The position numbers and the translations under genes are program-made. Below the pieces are notes generated by a model. That model was given only the letters and a program-made list of their open reading frames with translations, made no database searches and was not told the origin of the DNA. Shown here in pieces: positions 8,627 through 16,877 of a stretch of 37,209 nucleotides of DNA; within the stretch, counting starts at the first letter, position 1; the number at the start of each line of letters is the position of its first letter. The DNA is from Fidelibacterota bacterium (lineage in GTDB: Bacteria; Fidelibacterota; UBA8477), in the NCBI GenBank assembly GCA_021734045.1, contig JAIPJR010000019.1, forward strand, positions 1-37,209. The letters are read 5' to 3'.

Positions 8627-11600
8627 ATGTTTAAGCGAACTACGAAACGCGTATTACTTTTTACCCTATTCACAACCTTCGCCTGGACGGGTCAGGGACA
8701 CGGACCCCTGGCGCTTAAATCGGTCATTGAGGCGGTTCCCGAAGCCGCCCAATCCTATAGTCAATGGCAGACCTTTCAACGTGGTGATTATCTGATCATC
8801 GGTCAGGATGACGTGATAAATTCGCCGTACATCCCATTTTTTAAGCGTTTCAAAGAAGGTCAGGGATTTCGCGTATCCGTAGCCGGATTGAGTGAAACGG
8901 GCGCCACAGCTACAGAAATCAAGGCATACATTCAAAACTTCTACCAGACCCATAATCTTGAGTATGTCCTGCTCATCGGGGATGTGACCGGCTGGGCGGC
9001 TTTGCCGTCATTCACCATCGGTTCGGAAAATGATGTCACCGATCTGCCCTATGTTCTGCTGGAAGGCGATGACTACCTCCCGGAGGCGATCGTGGGACGC
9101 TGGCCTATCGATACCCAGACTGAATTGGGTGTGATTGTGAACAAGACCATGAATTACAGTCAGACGCCTTACGCTGGTTCCGACTGGCTGGACCGGGCGC
9201 TGGTGGTGGCGGGAAATTATGCCGATACGGGGGTTATTCTCACACCGGTCTGGACCTCCAGCTGGCTGGCGCGTGAGCTGGGAAATTTTGGCTACACCTC
9301 CGTGGACACCGTCTATTATCCACCCACCACGACACCGGAACAGATTCGCAATATTATGAATTCCGGTGTGGGCATCGTGAATTATCGCGGATGGGGAGAC
9401 GCCCACGGGTGGCATTTTCCCCAATTCCATGTCTCTGATTTTGACGCGGTTCAGGGGAGTCTGAACAATGGTTTCAGGCTGCCGGTCGTATTCAGTTTTG
9501 TCTGTGGAACGGGAAAATTCGATTCACCAATTGATCCTGCTTTTGGTGAGGCACTCCTTTCCCGCGGGACGGTAAGCACACCATCCGGCGCGGTGGCTGT
9601 GGTAGCGCCATCGGATCTCCATACCCGCACCAAATACAATAATGCGCTGAACAGTATCATGTGGGATGCTTTGCTGGAAGGCCGCGTGCATGAGTTAGGG
9701 CCGGCTTTGACAGCGGCAAAATTTGGATTTTTAAACGAATTCGCTGATCAGACCGGTCCCGGTGAGATGGGTGAGTTCTACTTCCACACTTATAACATTC
9801 TGGGCGATCCCAGTCTGCCCATCTGGCTGCTAACGCCCGAGGCAATTGACGTGACTGTGGAGGATTTTGGCGCGATTTCCGAAGATGATGCGGTCATGGT
9901 ATTGGATTTACCTGCAATCCCAGACGGAGTCTTCGCACTTAAACGAGGTGACACACTCATTGGATCGGGTCGCTGGGAGAATGGCCAAGTTCGTGTTTAT
10001 GCCTATGATGGGGCGGCTTTTGGAACAGAGGCGCTGACGCTCACATTAAATGCTCCCCAAAGATTACCGGTGACGCTGGATATAACTCCTGCAGCGGGCA
10101 CAGGAATCGGGATGGCGGGTTATGATGACCTGGTCTATCCGGGAGTGGCTACCCTGACGCCCGTTTTTTCCAATACCACTGGCAGCAGTGTGGATGCCCA
10201 GGTGACTTTCAGCAGTCTGGAGAGTGAATATAGTCAGGCCTTTTCCGTAACTATTCCCGCTGGCGGAAACGCTGCCGCCACGCCAGTCTTGGCACCGGTG
10301 ATTCATATCGGTGACCGTGAGGTAGTCCTCCATGCCACGATCAATGGCGACGCGTGTAAAATCGCTGTTCCGGTAATGCCGGTAACCGCCAGTATGGACC
10401 TTGACTTCGCGGCCGGTCATCAACCAAACCCAGGTGAAACATTTGCGTGGGGACTGGTAGCACAATTTCAAAACCTGCCGCTTTCGGGAGATTTAACGGC
10501 AGCGGTTTCCTCCACAGTGGAATACCTCACCATCACCCAAAACACCAGCCCGGCTACCATTCAGGATGGCGTCGTAACGATTTCGCCCAATGCCTTTGAG
10601 GCGACCCTGACCGATGTGGCCAGCGGGAGTAAATTTCCGCTCCATGTGGCTTTGCAGATGGATGGAGAACCCACGCCATTTTTTCAGCAAACCATTTTGG
10701 TCCCGGTGGGTGGACTCACCGCTGCTGAACCCACCCCGCCCGACGAATTTGGATACTGGGCTTATGATGATACGGATTTGGCCTATGAGGAAGCCCCGGT
10801 TTACAACTGGACAGAGCTGAGCACCCATGCCGGTGCTGCCTATTACCCGCTGGAGGATGACGACCACACCCGGGTTGAGCTGCCTTTCACATTTACTTAC
10901 TACGGGAATGTTTATAATGGACTGACCATCTCCTCCAATGGTTGGGCGTCATTCGAAGCGGAAAGTATTGATTTTTTCCGGAACTGGAGTATTCCGTTTC
11001 CACTGGGACCAGGCGCCATGGTGTCGCCCTTCTGGGATGACCTGGATTATGTGGACGGGAGCGGTGATTTGATCGATATCTATACACTGCACGATGAAGC
11101 GACGGGAAAATTCATTGTGGAGTGGCATGAAGTCCGCAATGGGTTTGGTGACCATAGTTTCAAGGAAACTTTTCAGCTCATTCTTTATGATCCTGCTACT
11201 CAGGTTGCTGCGGACGGTAACGGGGTGATTGAGTTTCAGTACGATGAAGTGAATGATGTGGACCAATCCAACAATTATTCCACCGTGGGCATCGAATCAC
11301 CGGATCAGAATGACGGGATTCAGTATGTTTATAACCGGATTTACGCGCCGGGTGCTGCTGAATTAGCCGCCGGTCGGGTGATCCGGTTCACCACCAATGC
11401 TCCCGCCAATTATTACAGCGACCTGGCAGATGAGAGGGGACAAACCCCGGAAACATTTTTAGTGGGGAATGCCTATCCCAATCCATTCAACCCGAGTACC
11501 CGTATTCCCGTCGCCCTGGCCGGCGCAGGTGACTTGCAGGTGACGCTCTACAACCTTCTGGGACAGGTGGTCCGTACCTTTTCACGCCATTACCCTGCAG

Positions 11601-11713
11601 CGGGTGAATATTCGGTAAAAATTGATGGTGAATTGCTACCCTCCGGTGTCTATTTGGTTGCACTGCGGGTAGGTGAACACCAGCGGATTCAGAAAATTAC
11701 ATTTTTAAAATAA
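8627..11713 (+). CDS. C25 (gingipain-like) family protein, T9SS sorted
   Basis: Signal peptide (MFKRTTKRVLLFTLFTTFAWTG), then a C25 caspase-fold domain with little room for a propeptide: 'YLIIGQDD', 'YVLLIGDV', the catalytic-region strands and 'YNILGDPSLPIW'. The nucleophile Cys is present (C293 in 'FVCGTGKF'). The usual GHG histidine position reads Trp (W256 in 'NYRGWG'), with H260 and H263 nearby, so activity is uncertain. After Ig-like domains comes the shared 'SSNGW ... FWDDL' module (nt ~10742-11405) and a type IX sorting domain (AYPNPFNPSTR ... LYNLLGQVV ... GVYLVAL ... KITFLK). The gene lies 6 nt behind the M14 peptidase gene, implying joint expression. It may be an active protease using another histidine, or a non-catalytic surface protein. 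Confidence 0.85.
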   Translation: MFKRTTKRVLLFTLFTTFAWTGQGHGPLALKSVIEAVPEAAQSYSQWQTFQRGDYLIIGQDDVINSPYIPFFKRFKEGQGFRVSVAGLSETGATATEIKAYIQNFYQTHNLEYVLLIGDVTGWAALPSFTIGSENDVTDLPYVLLEGDDYLPEAIVGRWPIDTQTELGVIVNKTMNYSQTPYAGSDWLDRALVVAGNYADTGVILTPVWTSSWLARELGNFGYTSVDTVYYPPTTTPEQIRNIMNSGVGIVNYRGWGDAHGWHFPQFHVSDFDAVQGSLNNGFRLPVVFSFVCGTGKFDSPIDPAFGEALLSRGTVSTPSGAVAVVAPSDLHTRTKYNNALNSIMWDALLEGRVHELGPALTAAKFGFLNEFADQTGPGEMGEFYFHTYNILGDPSLPIWLLTPEAIDVTVEDFGAISEDDAVMVLDLPAIPDGVFALKRGDTLIGSGRWENGQVRVYAYDGAAFGTEALTLTLNAPQRLPVTLDITPAAGTGIGMAGYDDLVYPGVATLTPVFSNTTGSSVDAQVTFSSLESEYSQAFSVTIPAGGNAAATPVLAPVIHIGDREVVLHATINGDACKIAVPVMPVTASMDLDFAAGHQPNPGETFAWGLVAQFQNLPLSGDLTAAVSSTVEYLTITQNTSPATIQDGVVTISPNAFEATLTDVASGSKFPLHVALQMDGEPTPFFQQTILVPVGGLTAAEPTPPDEFGYWAYDDTDLAYEEAPVYNWTELSTHAGAAYYPLEDDDHTRVELPFTFTYYGNVYNGLTISSNGWASFEAESIDFFRNWSIPFPLGPGAMVSPFWDDLDYVDGSGDLIDIYTLHDEATGKFIVEWHEVRNGFGDHSFKETFQLILYDPATQVAADGNGVIEFQYDEVNDVDQSNNYSTVGIESPDQNDGIQYVYNRIYAPGAAELAAGRVIRFTTNAPANYYSDLADERGQTPETFLVGNAYPNPFNPSTRIPVALAGAGDLQVTLYNLLGQVVRTFSRHYPAAGEYSVKIDGELLPSGVYLVALRVGEHQRIQKITFLK

Positions 11714-11883
11714 CAGCCCGCAAATGACCGTAAAAAATGGGTTAATTGAGAATGAATCGCCAATAGTTGGTAATGGAAAGTAAAGCGGATAACCATTTTT
11801 GGCATAATGGGAAAGCAAGTTTTAATCTCATTCCGTAAACGTCAATTTCCCGTATTATGATAAAAATGTTAAATTCAATCAAT

Positions 11884-11911
11884 TTGTAGGGTTAGGGGCC
11901 GTTCCTATATT
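11884..11911 (+). promoter_or_regulatory. Candidate promoter for the 1391-aa C25-like gene
   Basis: TTGTAG and TATATT are separated by 16 nt in the 234-nt gap, with TATATT ending 36 nt before the ATG at 11948. The gap also carries the 10-mer AAATTCAATC at 11871-11880, which recurs at 2951-2960. Sequence match alone is weak evidence. Confidence 0.25.
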
Positions 11912-11947
11912 TTTGCCCGAACAACCAATGGAAACACAGAGGAGCCT

Positions 11948-14900
11948 ATGCAAGTCACATCTGTCCGGCTGAGTCGTTTGACTGGGATCTCAATATTCAT
12001 AAGTACATTACTTTTTGCCAATCAGGCAGCCCCTATTCAACCCTTACAGATTGAACAATTCGATGCGGATAAATCGGTCTTGCATTATCAGATGTCGGAT
12101 TTTTCGCTGGGAGAAATTTCGCTGGCCAGTGGAACATATGACCGGATTTTATCACCGATGCAGTCCACTTTGCGTGAGCCCGGCGCACCGGAAATTCCCA
12201 CTGCCGTTACATTCCTGGCCGTGCCACGGGACGGGGCAACGACGGTTTCGGTGGAAATCCTTAACAGCCAGATCGTTGAAGATGTGAATTTGCTGCCCAC
12301 CCAGGCGGAACAGTTAGAAACCGAAAAATTCGGAACCAGTTTTTTGAAAAATGACGCCATTTACACCCAGAACGGCTGGTATCCCCAGTCGGAAGCGGTA
12401 CTCCATGAACGGGTAGTAATGCGGGATATGGTTATGGCGCCACTGGAAGTGCGCCCTTTTCAGTATAATCCGGTGACCAAACAGCTCCGGGTTATCACCG
12501 AACTGCAGGTTACAGTGAACCATGAACAAAGACTCACGGCGCCGGATCGTCCCATTTCACCTCTGTTTGCGCCATTTTACGAAGCTGTCATCGCCAATTA
12601 TCCCCAGGTTGCGGTGGAGGAAATGCAACGCCCCACCTACCTGTTTATCGCGCCCAATAACTTCGCCGTCACCGGTATTTTAGCGCCTCTCATGGCTTGG
12701 AAACACGAGAAGGGCTTTAATGTCCATCTGGCCACCACCAGCGAAACCGGTACCACCACCAGCAGCATTAAAAACTATATCCAGAATGCCTATGATAACT
12801 GGTCAGATCGTCCCGACCTGATTTGTCTGGTCGGCGATGCCGGCGGCAGCTTCAATATCCCCACGTTTAATGAAAACTGGTCATTTTATCATGGTGAAGG
12901 CGACCATCCTTACGTCGAACTGGAGGGCGTTGACTATATAGCCGATGCTTTCATCGGCAGGTTGACTTTTGCCACAACCACGCAGTTACTGACCATTGTA
13001 AACAAGATTCTGGCTTATGAAAAAACGCCCTATATGGACAACACGGACTGGTTCACCCATGCGGTTTTGGTTGGTGATCCCGCCTCCTCTGGCCAGTCAA
13101 CCATCACAACAAGTCGCTACATCAATGAAGTGACGGAAAATTTTGGTTTCGACAACACATTGATTTTTTCCGGTTCCTTCACCTCACAGATGGCCACCGG
13201 GTTAAACCAGGGTGCCTCCTATTTTAATTACCGTGGCTGGCTGGGAATGAGCGGCTGGTCCAACACGAATACAGCAGCTCTTTCCAATGGCTTCATGATG
13301 CCTTTCGTCTCGATTTTAACCTGCGGAACTGGTAGCTTTGCCAGCGGTGAAGCGCGTTCTGAAGCTTTTTTGACAGTAGGTTCACCCTCCATCCCGAAAG
13401 GCGGAATCGCAGCAGTGGGAACGGCCACCAGCGGAACACACACGCTTTACAATAACTGTGTCTCCGGTGGGATTTACCACGGCATTTTCAATGAACACCT
13501 GTATTACGCCGGTGGCGCTTTGGCCCGCGGCTGGTTCAACCTGAACCTGAGCTATCCTAATGATAACGGGAATTATGTAGAAATTTTCACCCACTGGAAC
13601 AGCCTGATGGGCGATCCGGGTGTGGAGCTGTGGACCGGTGTCCCGCAGACGATTACCGTTACGGTGCCCGATACCATCCCCGCATCTGCTGATTACCTCA
13701 CCGTTAATGTGACCGGGGGAATGGGATTCCCCATCGAAAACGCCTGGGTAACGGCTCTGCAAGGATCCGATGTGGTCTTTGAGTCAGGTTATACTGATGG
13801 CTCGGGTGTTTGTGTATTACCACTGGATGGACTTCAGGCTGGCACACTTCGACTTACAGTCACGCGGCATAATGCCATTCCGGTCCAGAACGACCTGGTG
13901 GTTGCGAACCTGGCGCGCGAGATGGCCGTGAATGATTTTTCAATTGATGACGCCACCGGTAATAATGACGGACAGGTCAACCCTGGCGAATCCATTGATG
14001 CTACGGTTAACCTGAAGAATTTAGGCACGCTGTCTGTTGATGATTTGACCGGAATTATTCGCATCAACGATGGCGGTATTAACCTCAATGATACGCTGGC
14101 GCTTGGAAGTATCGCCGCCGGCGATAGTGTGGATATTACCGGTATCACGCTGGATGTTCCGCTGGATTATCCCGGCAATGGCCTGATTGATATGTGGATT
14201 ACCCTTACTGCGGACACACTGGTCTGGCAAGACCATGTGATTCTGGAGGTTTTTGCTCCCAAACTGGTGGTGCATTCACTGGCAGAGCAGGGTCAACCCA
14301 ATCCCTCCTTTGATCCGGGCGAAGCAACGACATTGGTCATATCCGGAACCAATATGGGACGATCCGGCACCAGTAATCTCACCGGAATCCTGATTAGCCT
14401 TACGGACGAAATTACCGTGGAAGATTCGGTAGCGCCATTTACTGATGGATTACCGGATGAGTCCATCTCGAACAATGGCACGCCATTTACCATCAATCTC
14501 AGTACTCAGATGACTGTCGGTATGCAGGCACCATTGGAGCTCCAGATCACCGATGATTCCGGGTTTGAGCAGACAATCAGTATTCTATTACCGATTGGTA
14601 CGCCCACGATTGGCGATCCACTGGGACCAGATGGGGGCGGGTATTTTTGTTATGACGATGAAGATTTGGCCTATGCACTGGCCCCCACCTATTCCTGGAG
14701 CTCTATTTCTCCGACCAATCTGGGATCTGGAACGCTGGTCCCGTTGAATGACCATGGGGAAAATCAGGACGATATCGCCACGATTAGTCTGCCCTTTTCA
14801 TTTGGATTTTATGGACAGAATTATTCCCAGGTTTCAATCTCGTCCAATGGTTACGTGGCGCTGGGAGTCAGTGAACAAGGGACATTTCGGAACTGGCGAA

Positions 14901-16123
14901 TTCCCGGTGCACTGGGGCCAAATCCCATGATTGCCGGATTCTGGGATGATTTGATGCTGGGGACTGGCAGTGGTGTGTATACCTACTTCGATGTGGTGGA
15001 ACACAAATTCATCATCGAATACAACCGCATGGTGAACCGGTATGACAATTCTTCGCGTGAAACCTTTCAAATCGTGCTCTACGATCCCCAGTACTACGGC
15101 AGCAGCGATGGAAATGGCGATATCCTGATTCTTTATAATGAAGTTCACAACGTCGATTCGGGAACAGGATCCTCATCCTCACATGGCAATTATGCCACGG
15201 TGGGAATTAAAAATCAAACCGGTACGGTTGGGTTGGAGTACACGTATGACAACGATTATCCGGTGGCTGCCAAACCGCTGGAGAGCCAGATGGCACTCTT
15301 TTTCACAACGCGTACGGATGATATCCTGCCTTGTCCGGGTTGGGGCAAAGGCGATGTGAATCACGACGGTTGGCGCAACGTGCAGGATTTGGTGGCTACG
15401 GTGAATGTCATTTTCGGCACCAATCCGGGCGAATGCGGGATGTGGGCTGCTGATATGAATTCAGATTCACTGGTGAATGTCTCAGATGTGGTCCTGCAGG
15501 TAAATTCCATCCTGGGCGCTACACAATTAGCGAAGTCTGTACCGATTGAATCGGCGGTTTTTCAAAAGGGAAACGGTCAGGTTTTACTGAAAAACGCAGG
15601 TGGTGTAGCCGGATTCCAACTGGATTTGGTTACCGAAACGAAACCGGAACTCATGAACCACCCGGGACTGCATCTGCGCCTGGGTGAGACGCCAGTGGGA
15701 TACCGGATAGTGGGGTACTGGACTGAAACACCGGCCGCTGAGTACATCATTGCACTCACGTCTGACAACGAGGTTGCCATGGACGCGGCGTTAGTTTCCG
15801 ATGCAACCGGTAAGAGTTTCGCTGCCAAAACTGCACTGCTGCCGGAATCCTTTGAAATTGTCAAGGTCTTCCCAAATCCATTTAACCCGTCGGTTCAAAT
15901 GGAATATTTTTTGCCCGAACAATCGCTGGTAACGGTCACGATTTACAATCAACTGGGGCAGCGCGTAGCGACGCTATTGAGTCAGGAACAATCAGCTGGT
16001 CAATACTCCATCCGGTGGCGGGGCACGGATGATCTGGGACGCATGGTAAGTTCCGGTGTCTATCTGGCTCAGGTGCGGGTCGCGGATCAGGTTCGGGTTG
16101 TAAAACTCACATTAATGCGTTAG
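11948..16123 (+). CDS. C25 family protein with propeptide, dockerin and T9SS sorting domain
   Basis: The ATG is preceded by a good ribosome site (AGAGGAG). Order: signal peptide (to ~residue 25), gingipain-type propeptide (~30-200, 'TFLAVPRDGATTVSVEIL'), C25 domain (~220-560, 'YLFIAPNNF' to 'NSLMGDPGVELW'), Ig-like domains, the shared beta module (nt ~14630-15330), two dockerin repeats (GDVNHDGWRNVQDLV and ADMNSDSLVNVSDVV), a short cohesin-like beta region, and a type IX sorting domain (VFPNPFNPSVQ ... IYNQLGQRV ... GVYLAQV ... KLTLMR). The catalytic Cys is kept (C459 in 'LTCGTGSF') but the GHG histidine position is Trp (W431 in 'NYRGWLGMSGW'), with no His in the surrounding loop. Canonical C25 catalysis is therefore doubtful. 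The response regulator gene follows about 30 nt later without an evident terminator. Confidence 0.85.
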   Translation: MQVTSVRLSRLTGISIFISTLLFANQAAPIQPLQIEQFDADKSVLHYQMSDFSLGEISLASGTYDRILSPMQSTLREPGAPEIPTAVTFLAVPRDGATTVSVEILNSQIVEDVNLLPTQAEQLETEKFGTSFLKNDAIYTQNGWYPQSEAVLHERVVMRDMVMAPLEVRPFQYNPVTKQLRVITELQVTVNHEQRLTAPDRPISPLFAPFYEAVIANYPQVAVEEMQRPTYLFIAPNNFAVTGILAPLMAWKHEKGFNVHLATTSETGTTTSSIKNYIQNAYDNWSDRPDLICLVGDAGGSFNIPTFNENWSFYHGEGDHPYVELEGVDYIADAFIGRLTFATTTQLLTIVNKILAYEKTPYMDNTDWFTHAVLVGDPASSGQSTITTSRYINEVTENFGFDNTLIFSGSFTSQMATGLNQGASYFNYRGWLGMSGWSNTNTAALSNGFMMPFVSILTCGTGSFASGEARSEAFLTVGSPSIPKGGIAAVGTATSGTHTLYNNCVSGGIYHGIFNEHLYYAGGALARGWFNLNLSYPNDNGNYVEIFTHWNSLMGDPGVELWTGVPQTITVTVPDTIPASADYLTVNVTGGMGFPIENAWVTALQGSDVVFESGYTDGSGVCVLPLDGLQAGTLRLTVTRHNAIPVQNDLVVANLAREMAVNDFSIDDATGNNDGQVNPGESIDATVNLKNLGTLSVDDLTGIIRINDGGINLNDTLALGSIAAGDSVDITGITLDVPLDYPGNGLIDMWITLTADTLVWQDHVILEVFAPKLVVHSLAEQGQPNPSFDPGEATTLVISGTNMGRSGTSNLTGILISLTDEITVEDSVAPFTDGLPDESISNNGTPFTINLSTQMTVGMQAPLELQITDDSGFEQTISILLPIGTPTIGDPLGPDGGGYFCYDDEDLAYALAPTYSWSSISPTNLGSGTLVPLNDHGENQDDIATISLPFSFGFYGQNYSQVSISSNGYVALGVSEQGTFRNWRIPGALGPNPMIAGFWDDLMLGTGSGVYTYFDVVEHKFIIEYNRMVNRYDNSSRETFQIVLYDPQYYGSSDGNGDILILYNEVHNVDSGTGSSSSHGNYATVGIKNQTGTVGLEYTYDNDYPVAAKPLESQMALFFTTRTDDILPCPGWGKGDVNHDGWRNVQDLVATVNVIFGTNPGECGMWAADMNSDSLVNVSDVVLQVNSILGATQLAKSVPIESAVFQKGNGQVLLKNAGGVAGFQLDLVTETKPELMNHPGLHLRLGETPVGYRIVGYWTETPAAEYIIALTSDNEVAMDAALVSDATGKSFAAKTALLPESFEIVKVFPNPFNPSVQMEYFLPEQSLVTVTIYNQLGQRVATLLSQEQSAGQYSIRWRGTDDLGRMVSSGVYLAQVRVADQVRVVKLTLMR

Positions 16124-16154
16124 CGAGGAATTTTCACCCGGGGGAGTGATGAAC

Positions 16155-16823
16155 ATGAATAAGTCTGTACTATTGATCGAAGATGATCCGGAGATTATTG
16201 AGGTTCTCCAGGAAAACCTGAAATTTGAAGGTTTTGAAACGGCCGTCGCCAAAGACGGGAATTCAGGTCTGGAGAAAGCCCGCCGCAATGATTACGGATT
16301 GATTTTGCTGGATTGGACACTGCCAGAATTGTCCGGAATTGATCTGCTGAAAAAATTGCGTGAAGATAAAGTGGTTACCCCGGTCATAATGCTTACCGCT
16401 CGTCATTCGGAGCTGGATAAGGTTCAAGGGCTGGAGTATGGTTGTGATGATTATATTACCAAACCATTTGGTATGCGTGAATTGATTGCCCGGATGAATG
16501 CGGTTTTGCGCCGATATGCCAGTCGTTCCGAAGACGAGCGTACTGAAATTCCACAAATTGTACGGGGCGAGATGGTCATTGATCTGGAGAAACACAAGGT
16601 TTTCATGGGTGAGCGTGAAGTTCAGCTCACTGCCACCGAGTTCGATCTCTTGGCTCTTCTGGCCCGTCAACCAGGGCGCGTTTACAGTCGCAAAAAACTT
16701 TTGGATTTGGTCTGGGACTATTCTTACGAAGGGTACGAAAACACGGTCAACACGCATGTGAACCGGTTGCGTGCAAAAATCGAAGTTGATCCCAATAAGC
16801 CCAAGTATGTTCTTACCGTTTGA
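16155..16823 (+). CDS. OmpR-family response regulator, ended early by in-frame TGA
   Basis: Receiver domain with acidic pocket E9/D10/D11, phospho-acceptor D53 in 'LLDWTLP', 'MLTAR' and the K of 'YITKPFG'; then a PhoB/OmpR winged-helix domain ('LTATEFDLLALLARQPGRV', 'VNTHVNRLRAKIE'). ATG 16155 is preferred because GGGGGAG lies 8 nt upstream; 16149 and GTG 16146 are possible. The frame reads 'YVLTV' then TGA, then continues 'GVGYKFTEELVD' to TAG at 16860. Family members normally read TV-R/W-GVGYKF, so the stop replaces one residue of the conserved final beta-hairpin; CGA to TGA is a single change. Paired with the kinase 16 nt beyond the TAG. It may be a recent nonsense mutation, a sequencing error, or a shortened but working protein. 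Confidence 0.85.
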   Translation: MNKSVLLIEDDPEIIEVLQENLKFEGFETAVAKDGNSGLEKARRNDYGLILLDWTLPELSGIDLLKKLREDKVVTPVIMLTARHSELDKVQGLEYGCDDYITKPFGMRELIARMNAVLRRYASRSEDERTEIPQIVRGEMVIDLEKHKVFMGEREVQLTATEFDLLALLARQPGRVYSRKKLLDLVWDYSYEGYENTVNTHVNRLRAKIEVDPNKPKYVLTV

Positions 16824-16877
16824 GGGGTAGGCTATAAATTTACCGAGGAATTGGTAGATTAGGTCCACAGCAGTACT

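Noticed and set aside
11733-11800. Inverted repeat AAAAATGGGTTAAT / ATAACCATTTTT
   Set aside because: Arms are imperfect with ~42 nt between them in AT-rich DNA; too weak for a feature.
16821-16823. TGA as a sense codon (alternative genetic code)
   Set aside because: TGA is the natural stop of several other genes here (e.g. ends at 18684, 21500, 26219, 26698, 37024), so reassignment is excluded.
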